The translations under genes and the position numbers were made by a program. From the NCBI GenBank assembly GCA_946410525.1, contig CAMKAQ010000082.1, positions 1 to 5,251 on the forward strand: DNA of 5,251 nt, written 5' to 3'. Below the pieces are notes generated by a model. That model made no database searches. It saw only the letters and a list, made by a program, of their open reading frames with translations, and had not been told where the DNA came from. This stretch comes from an uncultured Caryophanales bacterium. Lineage in GTDB: Bacteria; Bacillota_I; Bacilli_A; RFN20; CAG-826. Below, one piece after another: positions 1-5,251 of the stretch (position 1 is the stretch's first letter; the number at the start of each line of letters is the position of its first letter).

Positions 1-1
1 A

Positions 2-328
2 TCTTTTAAGGAAGGCGTTTCGAGGATTGATAGCAGCGCGTTCTATGACTGCACATCTTTGAGTACGCTCACCCTCCCTAATAGCCTCAGAACGATCGGC
101 GATTATGGTTTTGAAAACTGTACTTCCCTGACCTCGGTCACTTTCGGCACCGGACTCAGAAAAATCGATACCAGGGCTTTCCATGGTTGTTCATCCCTCT
201 CCTCAATAACTTACTTAGGCGATATGGAGAGCTGGAACAAAATCGAAAAAACCTATTACTGGAACTCAGGAGTCCCCGCTACATACGTACAATGTAACGA
301 CGGCGTCGTCCATCTTTCCAACAAGTAA
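2..328 (+). CDS. BspA-like leucine-rich repeat (LRR_5) protein, C-terminal part
   Basis: This is the last 108 codons of a gene that begins before the window; the frame is open from base 2 and ends at TAA 326-328. A TTG at base 59 could be read as a start, but the repeat pattern continues upstream of it, so it is internal. Three LRR_5 repeats of the form AF-xx-C-xx-L-xx-(V/L)-x-(L/F)-xx-x-(L/V)-xx-I are visible, with their Cys at partial residues 17, 40 and 63, exactly 23 apart. After the repeats comes a C-terminal segment (ITYLGDMESWNKI, then VQCNDGVV) typical of the ends of BspA-like proteins in Bacillota. Such proteins are usually secreted or surface-attached and implicated in adhesion, but the export signal is outside the window. 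The next gene ends in a related segment, so the two are adjacent paralogues. No terminator is visible in the 72 bases after it. Confidence 0.88.
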   Translation, partial: SFKEGVSRIDSSAFYDCTSLSTLTLPNSLRTIGDYGFENCTSLTSVTFGTGLRKIDTRAFHGCSSLSSITYLGDMESWNKIEKTYYWNSGVPATYVQCNDGVVHLSNK

Positions 329-368
329 AACTAACCACCGAGTCAGTATATTTTTCCTAAAATGTAAA

Positions 369-377
369 TGGTATAAT
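369..377 (+). promoter_or_regulatory. Extended -10 promoter element upstream of the lipoprotein operon
   Basis: The sequence TGGTATAAT contains a perfect TATAAT (372-377) preceded by the TG of an extended -10 (369-370). No good TTGACA-like -35 is found at 16-18 bases upstream (the 17-base position reads TATTTT), which is common for extended -10 promoters. Transcription would begin near 384, almost at the ribosome binding site AGAGGAG (384-390), giving a leader of only about 17 bases before the ATG at 401. No other convincing promoter is seen before either of the next two genes. The start site is inferred, not observed. Confidence 0.6.
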
Positions 378-400
378 TTCTTTAGAGGAGAATTAATCCT

Positions 401-2200
401 ATGAAAACGAGCAGGTCTTTTATCTTTTTGCTAGCGTTAGGGGGACTTATGGTCTCTTCATGCGGCATTAATCAAGTCCAAAATACCGACCAAAATCAAG
501 ATGAAAGCGCCCAATATAGCCCTTATTCCTATTACGAAGAGTCGTCTACTTCTGCCATAACTGACGTTACTCATGGGGAGCCGACTTTAGATTTTCTGGA
601 TTTCACCTTGCTCGAAGATGGGAAGAGTTATGCCGTCAGCGGAGGTAGCGATAGAATACCTGGCGATATCGTCATCCCCGCCACGTACAATGGACTCCCC
701 GTCACGCATATAAAAGAGATGGGGTTCACGAGCCCCAGAATCACAACCCTCTACATCCCTAAAGGCGTAACCACGATTGAGGAGGATGCGATCTATTACT
801 GCGACAACCTAGAAACCCTCTTCATCCCTAGCACCGTCAATAGCATCGCTTCGAGAGCCATAGAAGGCTGCCCGAAGTTAAACGTAATCGTAAGTGATGA
901 GAACGCGTGTTTCTCTTCGCTTAACGGCGCTCTCTATGACAAAAACAAAACGAAAATCATCAGGGCTCCTAAATACATAGATGGCTTCGTTTTCCCAAGG
1001 ACAGTCAAAAGAATCCATCCGGAAGCGTTCCTCACTTGCCAGAATCTCAAATCCATCATCATCCCTGAAGGCATCACCTCGATCGGAGAGGCCGCTTTCG
1101 TGAATTCTGGCCTCGTAGAAGTCAAGATTTCTAAGACCGTAGAATCGATTGATGAAAGAGCCTTCTCTTATTGCAAAAGCCTAGAACGCGTGGACTTCTG
1201 CTATGATGGCAAAAGCTCCGAGAGCCATCTCATTTCCATTTGCAAAGAGGCCTTTTATTGGTGCAAAGGACTTCAAGATGTCACCCTCCCAGATCACGTA
1301 GAGAGTATTGGGAACGAGGCTTTCAAAAATTGCAATAAAGTGAAAAGCTTATCTCTAGGCAAGGGTCTCGTCACTATCGGGGACGAGGCTTTCGATCAGA
1401 TGAGCTCGATCAAGGAAGTCACCCTTCCAAAAACCGTTGAGTCAGTCGGGAAGCTCGTGTTCGCTAAATGCCCTGAATTAAAGTCCATTCTCGTTGAAGA
1501 GGGCAACCCGAATTTCTCTTCTTTCGACGGCGCTCTCTATACCAAAAACCTAGCCAACCTGATTAGATGCCCGGAAGGAAAGACCGCGATCCTTTTCCCT
1601 CTAGGTCTCAAAAACTTCCAAAAAGCGGCTTGCTGCAACGCTGCCTTAACCTCCGTCACTATCCCAAATAGCGTGGAATCTCTCGCAGATCACCTTTTCT
1701 CTGAGTGTGCCTCTTTAGCCACGGTCTCTCTTCCAAACACCATTACATCCATCCCGGATTACGCTTTCGCAAAATGCTCATCTTTAACTTATTTCACGAT
1801 CAATAAAAACATCGAGACGATAGGGGATTGGGCGTTCTACGGCTGCCAAACTTTATTCGGCATCGAAATCCAAAACGGCGTTTCCATCATTGGTTATTCC
1901 GCGTTTGACGGTTGCAAATCATTAGCATCGCTCTCTTTCCCTGATAGCGTCACCGAAGTCGGATCCAACTGTTTCTTTGGATGCCACGCTTTGGAATCGG
2001 TCGCTTTCGGCAGCGGAGTCAGAAGCGTAGGAGATTACGCTTTCGCTGAATGCGAATCCCTTTCGACGATGACCTATAGCGGCACCGTTGAGAAGTGGGG
2101 CGAAGTCGCTAGGGGTGGAGCCTGGGTTAAAAATACCAAAATCACATCGGTGACATGCGCTGATGGCGAGGGTACCATTGCCGTTTCCTCTTATTTGTAA
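401..2200 (+). CDS. BspA-like leucine-rich repeat lipoprotein
   Basis: This 599-residue protein is predicted to be exported and lipid-anchored. Residues 1-20 form a lipoprotein signal peptide (basic start, hydrophobic core, lipobox VSSC) with Cys21 as the lipidation site. A polar linker rich in N, Q, S and Y follows to about residue 58. Residues 63-104 match the N-terminal unit of BspA-like proteins (DIVIPATYNGLPVTHI). LRR_5 repeats run from about 112 to 551, most 23 residues long, with a conserved Cys in each. Two longer inserts at 166-199 and 368-400 carry FSSxxGALYxKN, a motif typical of the family. The C-terminal segment (YSGTVEKWGEV, VTCADGEG) resembles that of the preceding gene. Known family members mediate adhesion or host-protein binding; the ligand here is unknown. 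The start is fixed by the signal peptide and by AGAGGAG at 384-390. It is probably the first gene of an operon with the next two. Confidence 0.93.
   Translation: MKTSRSFIFLLALGGLMVSSCGINQVQNTDQNQDESAQYSPYSYYEESSTSAITDVTHGEPTLDFLDFTLLEDGKSYAVSGGSDRIPGDIVIPATYNGLPVTHIKEMGFTSPRITTLYIPKGVTTIEEDAIYYCDNLETLFIPSTVNSIASRAIEGCPKLNVIVSDENACFSSLNGALYDKNKTKIIRAPKYIDGFVFPRTVKRIHPEAFLTCQNLKSIIIPEGITSIGEAAFVNSGLVEVKISKTVESIDERAFSYCKSLERVDFCYDGKSSESHLISICKEAFYWCKGLQDVTLPDHVESIGNEAFKNCNKVKSLSLGKGLVTIGDEAFDQMSSIKEVTLPKTVESVGKLVFAKCPELKSILVEEGNPNFSSFDGALYTKNLANLIRCPEGKTAILFPLGLKNFQKAACCNAALTSVTIPNSVESLADHLFSECASLATVSLPNTITSIPDYAFAKCSSLTYFTINKNIETIGDWAFYGCQTLFGIEIQNGVSIIGYSAFDGCKSLASLSFPDSVTEVGSNCFFGCHALESVAFGSGVRSVGDYAFAECESLSTMTYSGTVEKWGEVARGGAWVKNTKITSVTCADGEGTIAVSSYL
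734..2053 (+). repeat. LRR_5 repeat array within the BspA-like lipoprotein
   Basis: The coding sequence holds about 16-18 degenerate repeats. The protein period is 23 residues (69 bases), marked by Cys in the AFxxCxxL motif. The last block is perfectly regular: Cys436, 459, 482, 505, 528 and 551. An earlier block runs Cys288, Cys311, Met334 (Cys replaced) and Cys357. The register breaks at the two FSSxxGALYxKN inserts and at an extra seven residues between Cys258 and Cys288. The repeats are diverged at DNA level, so this is an old array rather than a recent expansion. Confidence 0.8.
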
Positions 2201-2302
2201 TGCGTGTTCCAAATAGATGAACAGATTTTACGAATTATATCGTCACATAAGTGAAAGCCTTCACCAAAGGCATACGTATATCCGTGAAAGGAGAACACTC
2301 TT

Positions 2303-3319
2303 ATGAAGAAGAACAACGCTTTAATCTTTTTAGCCTCAGTAGGAAGCCTAATGCTTTCTTCCTGCCTTTGTGGGTGGAATGGCCCTTTGCCAAACGGAAA
2401 AGGAGACGAAGTCTCAATGGCTGCCTCTAGCAGCGTTCCTCTTTCCTCAGAGGAACAAAGCGGACCAAAGGATGAACTCATCGGCCAAGGTGCCGATCTT
2501 GAGCAGGATGTAGAAGGAAACCGCGTCTTCCGTATTGAGGAATTCACCGAGCCTTTCAAACTCTGTAAGACAACGACCTCAACCTTGGACACTCTCAAAT
2601 ATGGGGACGTCATTATTTCGAGCAATCTCTATGTCGCACCTCAGTTTGCCGCCTCTGACATCAATGGGGATGGATATCGCGAATTGGTGTTCCTTGAGAA
2701 AACAGAAGACAGAAACAGAAGCTTTGTCGTCTATGACGTGAAGAACTCCAATATACTTTTTAAGCAAGCGGATTTGACCGTTGAGAAACACAGTCATTAT
2801 GCTTCATACCGTTATTCCTATGACGTGAGAAACGGTCGCTTGACTTTCCTCCCATATCTCGGCAATTTCAGCGAGAACTCAATCGTTGATTATGGCCATC
2901 TTAAGTGGAGTGAGGAGAAAGGCTGTTACTTCGAATGGGAGAATATCCTTGGCATTGAGAAAATCGAGTTCGTCCGTTTCTTCCTTAACGATGAGAACAT
3001 GACGCCTGTCCTGCCATCGAACCCAGGGAATGTATACACATTCGAGACAAGCAAACAGTATTACATGGAGTTCAAGATCACCAGAAACAAAACCGATCGT
3101 GAGCTTGATGATATGCTTCTCGAAGTGGTTTGGGGCAACGACAACCCATCTCATTTCGGAGAGATCCGTAGCCCTTGGAACAGATCCCCGGTCCAGAACG
3201 ATGTCGCCAAAGGCCAATATTACTATTACTTCACCGTGGTCAATCCATGTGAGGAAAGAGTCTGGGATTGGTATCTCACCGATTACGGATTCCAGATCAA
3301 CTACAAAGTCGTCGAATAA
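2303..3319 (+). CDS. Lipoprotein of unrecognised family with a DINGDGYREL Ca-loop-like motif (paralogue 1)
   Basis: I do not recognise this 338-residue family. Residues 1-20 are a lipoprotein signal peptide with lipobox LSSC and Cys21 as the lipidated residue; Cys23 lies just after. A low-complexity Ser/Glu/Gly-rich linker runs to about residue 70. At 119-130 is DINGDGYRELVF, which matches the DxNxDGxxE/D loop of FG-GAP/VCBS-type repeats or EF-hand-like Ca2+ sites. It is followed by FVVYDVKN (141-148) and then KWSEEKGCY (201-209). The C-terminal third is rich in aromatic residues and alternates like a beta-sandwich (inferred). The next gene is a clear paralogue with the same motifs in the same order. 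The start is supported by AAAGGAG at 2287-2293, nine bases before the ATG. It lies 102 bases after the LRR lipoprotein with no terminator between. A surface binding role is inferred only from the anchor and neighbours. Confidence 0.88.
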   Translation: MKKNNALIFLASVGSLMLSSCLCGWNGPLPNGKGDEVSMAASSSVPLSSEEQSGPKDELIGQGADLEQDVEGNRVFRIEEFTEPFKLCKTTTSTLDTLKYGDVIISSNLYVAPQFAASDINGDGYRELVFLEKTEDRNRSFVVYDVKNSNILFKQADLTVEKHSHYASYRYSYDVRNGRLTFLPYLGNFSENSIVDYGHLKWSEEKGCYFEWENILGIEKIEFVRFFLNDENMTPVLPSNPGNVYTFETSKQYYMEFKITRNKTDRELDDMLLEVVWGNDNPSHFGEIRSPWNRSPVQNDVAKGQYYYYFTVVNPCEERVWDWYLTDYGFQINYKVVE

Positions 3320-3330
3320 ACATAATAACG

Positions 3331-3337
3331 AAAGGAG
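3331..3337 (+). promoter_or_regulatory. Ribosome binding site that fixes the start of the third lipoprotein gene
   Basis: AAAGGAG sits eight bases before the ATG at 3346. The open frame extends upstream to a TTG at 3268, inside the previous gene, but that extension would put 26 unlikely residues in front of a complete lipoprotein signal peptide. This site and the signal peptide together make 3346 the start. Confidence 0.85.
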
Positions 3338-3345
3338 AAATTCCT

Positions 3346-4317
3346 ATGAAAAAGAACATTTTTATCCTACCTTTGCTGGCGATTTCGGTGCTTTCAGGAT
3401 GCACGACGCCAACAAATGCCGAATCATCTCCGCTTTCTTCCAAACAAGAAGAACCTAAGGGTGAGCGTATCGAAGCAGAAGAGGTCGATAACGCTTTTGT
3501 CAGATTCACTCTTCCGGAGTTTGATGGCACCTTTACCACATCCTACATCCAAGTCAGCAGCCGTCTTCCAAGCCTCAGCTATGGCGACACAGTCATCACC
3601 GAAGGCGCTTACCTCGAATACTATGCAGCTGACATCAATGGAGACGGATATAGGGAGCTGATTTTCGAGGAGAGGTTAATAGACAAAGCCGAGAAAGGGC
3701 ATTATGTCGTCTATGACATCAAGAACGATAAGAGGCTCTTCGATCAGAAAAACATGACTGAGCAGAGATATGGCTACCTCGTTAAGTATTATCTCGAATG
3801 TGAGGTCATCGATGAACATCTTGTCTTCAAGGCCTTTGATGGCAAATCACCAGATAAGCCTATCGATTATGCCCACATAAGGTGGAGCGAGAAAAAAGGT
3901 TGCTACCTAGAGCTCGAGAATCCTTACGACATCAAGAGCATCGTCCTAGAAGGCATCTATACGACTGTTGGATCCACCAAGCTTCATTTGGACGGAGGCC
4001 GCAAAGAAGACGGTGAGGCCATCGATCTCTACTATCTCGAGAAAGACACCTCTTATGAGATGAAAATCACTGTGGTCCGCGGCAATTTCAAGGAATACTT
4101 AGCCCCAGGGTTCCTAACCATGGAGTGGGATTCGAGAAAAACCGACATGCCTACTATCTACAACTTGGAAAGGAGCTCTGACCCTGAAACCGGAAAATAT
4201 GTCATAGAATTCTCCACGAGCGACATCGGCGATTACGATCTTCACGACTGGACTTTCTATTTCGGATCCTATGGATTCTCCTTCTATTCCAAGGTGATGC
4301 AAGGATTAGCCAATTAA
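3346..4317 (+). CDS. Lipoprotein of unrecognised family with a DINGDGYREL Ca-loop-like motif (paralogue 2)
   Basis: This 323-residue lipoprotein is a paralogue of the gene before it. Residues 1-18 are the signal peptide with lipobox LSGC and Cys19 as the lipidated residue. An acidic Ser/Glu-rich linker follows to about residue 48. The pair share, in order: LSYGDTVI (77-84; LKYGDVII in the neighbour), ADINGDGYRELIF (95-107), YVVYDIKN (120-127), IDYAHIRWSEKKGCY (173-187), an aromatic-rich C-terminal region and a final DW-xn-YGF-xn-KV pattern. The DINGDG loop resembles Ca2+-binding loops of FG-GAP/VCBS-type domains, but the fold and any metal are inferred. The 26-base gap to the upstream gene and the terminator immediately after indicate it is the last gene of the operon. 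It ends in TAA TAG, two in-frame stops. I cannot assign a ligand or enzyme activity. Confidence 0.9.
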   Translation: MKKNIFILPLLAISVLSGCTTPTNAESSPLSSKQEEPKGERIEAEEVDNAFVRFTLPEFDGTFTTSYIQVSSRLPSLSYGDTVITEGAYLEYYAADINGDGYRELIFEERLIDKAEKGHYVVYDIKNDKRLFDQKNMTEQRYGYLVKYYLECEVIDEHLVFKAFDGKSPDKPIDYAHIRWSEKKGCYLELENPYDIKSIVLEGIYTTVGSTKLHLDGGRKEDGEAIDLYYLEKDTSYEMKITVVRGNFKEYLAPGFLTMEWDSRKTDMPTIYNLERSSDPETGKYVIEFSTSDIGDYDLHDWTFYFGSYGFSFYSKVMQGLAN

Positions 4318-4318
4318 T

Positions 4319-4341
4319 AGCGGTGGAAACACCGCTTTTTT
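4319..4341 (+). terminator. Intrinsic transcription terminator after the lipoprotein operon
   Basis: A perfect 7-bp stem (AGCGGTG at 4319-4325 with CACCGCT at 4330-4336) closes on a GAAA tetraloop and runs directly into a T tract (4336-4341). It begins within the second in-frame stop codon of the gene, only two bases after the first. GC-rich stem, GNRA loop and T tract make this a standard Rho-independent terminator, and it separates the operon from the A+T-rich genes downstream. Confidence 0.92.
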
Positions 4342-4397
4342 GTTGCGTTCTAAACACGTTTTTTATCGTGAATGTCTTTAGAATGGTCTCAGCGTTG

Positions 4398-4406
4398 TGC
4401 CATAAT
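4398..4406 (+). promoter_or_regulatory. Possible extended -10 promoter for the low-GC gene pair
   Basis: TGCCATAAT has an extended -10 TG (4398-4399) and CATAAT (5 of 6 matches to TATAAT) at 4401-4406. TTTAGA at 4377-4382, 18 bases upstream, matches TTGACA at 4 of 6 positions. Transcription would start near 4413, at the ATG at 4414, so the message could be leaderless. The region is A+T rich, so a chance match is quite possible. Confidence 0.35.
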
Positions 4407-4413
4407 ATGTTCA

Positions 4414-5031
4414 ATGTTTAGAAATGATATCTGTGCACGACATTTCGTGTCTAAAAAGGAGTTTGCAAAGATCGTTGATGATCTTAATGCTTTTGCTTTG
4501 TTGGATGATGACACTAAAAAAGATATTCAGTCTGAATATAATGAAATAATTTCGACTGAGACGCCTCATTTGGCCCTAAAAAGGCATGGAACAATTCCGA
4601 ATGACGATTGGAAGGAAACATTGACTGCTCAAAACATAAGAAGTGATACGTTTTTCAAAAAACACCCTTCTTTCTACTTGAATTCAGTTGAAAAAGAATT
4701 TCGTTCCATAGTCGGCAACAAAAACGCGATTTTTGTTAATTCTTTTAGAAAAGGAAGAGAAAAAGCTAACGTTGTTAATGTTATTTCGAACAACGACTAT
4801 CTTGTTTTTATCTATAATCGCTTAATTAACTCTACCCAAACTTATGTTGTTTTTTCTGCTATACCTCTAGCCGCCATCGAAAAGGTAGAGCGTTTTAGCT
4901 TTCTCAATGATTTCGTGCCTGGTGAACGACACGATTTTTGTTTTGAAACAGAAATATCTGAGTTCGATGACCCGTATCTTGGGAAAACCAGCTTGACTAG
5001 CACAAAGTTAATGATCGGAAAAGTCACGTGA
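4414..5031 (+). CDS. Hypothetical cytoplasmic protein in an A+T-rich segment, next to a DUF2971-type gene
   Basis: I do not recognise this protein of 205 residues from the ATG at 4414. It has no signal peptide, no membrane segment and no obvious catalytic motif. The N-terminal half looks helical and charged (for example KKEFAKIVDDLNAFALLDDD), while the C-terminal half alternates hydrophobic and polar residues (DYLVFIYNRLI, TYVVFSAIPLAAIEKVERF) like beta-rich sequence. The start is uncertain: ATG 4372 would add 14 residues and directly follows an in-frame TGA, but it would lie upstream of the promoter-like element at 4398-4406. Neither start has a Shine-Dalgarno sequence, unlike the three lipoprotein genes. 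G+C is about 35% in 4501-4920, well below the operon. The gene ends TGA TAG and a DUF2971-type gene starts 27 bases later on the same strand, so the two are probably co-transcribed. A two-gene accessory module is inferred; function is unknown. Confidence 0.75.
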   Translation: MFRNDICARHFVSKKEFAKIVDDLNAFALLDDDTKKDIQSEYNEIISTETPHLALKRHGTIPNDDWKETLTAQNIRSDTFFKKHPSFYLNSVEKEFRSIVGNKNAIFVNSFRKGREKANVVNVISNNDYLVFIYNRLINSTQTYVVFSAIPLAAIEKVERFSFLNDFVPGERHDFCFETEISEFDDPYLGKTSLTSTKLMIGKVT

Positions 5032-5058
5032 TAGTCTCATACCGAGTTGTGCAACGAT

Positions 5059-5251
5059 ATGAAAGAGATATATAAGTACACTTCCCTTCATTCTGCCATT
5101 CTCATATTAAAAAGTGGTGGAGTTGTTCTAAATAACCCAGAGAACTTCAACGATCCAAATGATTGCTCCTTTTTTGACGACAAGAAGGAAAAGATAAAGT
5201 CTGGCAAAATAATTGACGACTACGCAGCATACAAAGCGATTGATCATCTCG
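5059..5251 (+). CDS. DUF2971-type protein, N-terminal part (cut by window end)
   Basis: The first 64 codons are present and the frame is open to the window end. The opening IYKYTSLHSAILIL, then GVVLNNPENFNDPNDC, follows the pattern I associate with the start of DUF2971 proteins: a Y-T-S-L motif, a helix ending in a short IL-x-S-G turn, and the FNDP(F/N)(D/E) motif (here residues 30-35). That family has no established biochemical function that I can state with confidence; full-length members are usually several times longer than this fragment. The ATG at 5059 fits the family's N-terminus but has no Shine-Dalgarno sequence; a short inverted repeat, GTTG-TG-CAAC (5046-5055), lies just upstream. 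G+C is low, as in the preceding gene, which lies 27 bases away with no terminator between. The assignment rests on the N-terminal motif alone. Confidence 0.72.
   Translation, partial: MKEIYKYTSLHSAILILKSGGVVLNNPENFNDPNDCSFFDDKKEKIKSGKIIDDYAAYKAIDHL

Noticed and set aside
329..400. Search for a terminator after the first LRR gene
   Set aside because: No stem of useful length followed by Ts was found; the T run at 351-355 is not preceded by a hairpin.
1922..2212. A 96-codon - strand open frame at the end of the LRR lipoprotein gene
   Set aside because: It lies fully opposite regular LRR repeats; its apparent pattern is the reverse of the repeat codons.
2272..2279. ATACGTAT palindrome in the gap before the second lipoprotein gene, possibly an operator or promoter
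   Set aside because: It is only eight bases, with no -35 at proper spacing to nearby TATATC and no second copy in the window.
2191..2625. A 144-codon open frame on the - strand across the start of the second lipoprotein gene
   Set aside because: It is antisense to a gene with a good ribosome binding site, signal peptide and paralogue. Its translation has no recognisable domain and looks like random Ser/Pro-rich shadow sequence.
3268..3345. TTG start at 3268 for the third lipoprotein gene
   Set aside because: It would overlap the previous gene and put 26 charged residues before an intact lipoprotein signal peptide. The ATG at 3346 has an ideal AAAGGAG.
3030..3458. A 142-codon + strand open frame bridging the two paralogous lipoprotein genes
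   Set aside because: It is out of frame with both genes, has no ribosome binding site, and crosses the junction where the real signal peptide and ribosome binding site explain the sequence.
4355..4370. CACG...CGTG inverted repeat with T tract after the terminator
   Set aside because: A four-bp stem is too short for a terminator or operator claim; the strong terminator immediately upstream already explains the boundary.
4407..4421. ATG at 4407, which aligns with the start codon in the related motif at 5059
   Set aside because: In that frame it encodes only four residues before TAG, and it is out of frame with the long open frame, so it is not the start of the unknown gene.

Overview
The window looks like chromosome from a mid-GC, host-associated (probably gut) member of the Bacillota or Bacilli-like lineages. 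The reasons are strong AGGAG ribosome binding sites, TATAAT-type promoter elements, Gram-positive-style lipoprotein signal peptides, and BspA-like leucine-rich repeat surface proteins of the kind common in gut Firmicutes. TGG is used for Trp throughout and no real gene contains an in-frame TGA, so the standard bacterial code fits. No species can be named from the sequence alone.

Layout, all genes on the + strand. (1) Positions 2-328 hold the C-terminal end of a BspA-like LRR_5 protein whose start lies outside the window. (2) Positions 401-4317 hold three consecutive lipoprotein genes. The first is a 599-residue BspA-like LRR lipoprotein. The other two (338 and 323 residues) are tandem paralogues of a family I do not recognise, each carrying a Ca2+-loop-like DINGDGYREL motif. 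An extended -10 element (TGGTATAAT) lies before the first gene, and a clean intrinsic terminator (7-bp stem, GAAA loop, six Ts) follows the third. I see no terminator between them, so they probably form one operon for cell-surface proteins. (3) Positions about 4372-5251 differ: the DNA is much more A+T rich (about 35% G+C in the stretch I counted, against about 50% in two of three operon lines counted) and the genes have no Shine-Dalgarno sequence. It carries an unrecognised cytoplasmic protein of about 205 residues and, 27 bases later, the N-terminal part of a DUF2971-type protein cut by the window end.

The three lipoproteins share a very similar start region (GGAGAA, a short spacer, TC(C/T)T, ATG) and are probably exported and anchored on the outer face of the membrane. 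The likely role is a surface-exposed binding or adhesion module, but no ligand can be read from the sequence. The low-GC pair downstream looks like a separately acquired accessory cassette. Its function is unknown. A defence or toxin-type role is only one possibility. No RNA genes, CRISPR arrays, insertion sequences or attachment sites were seen.
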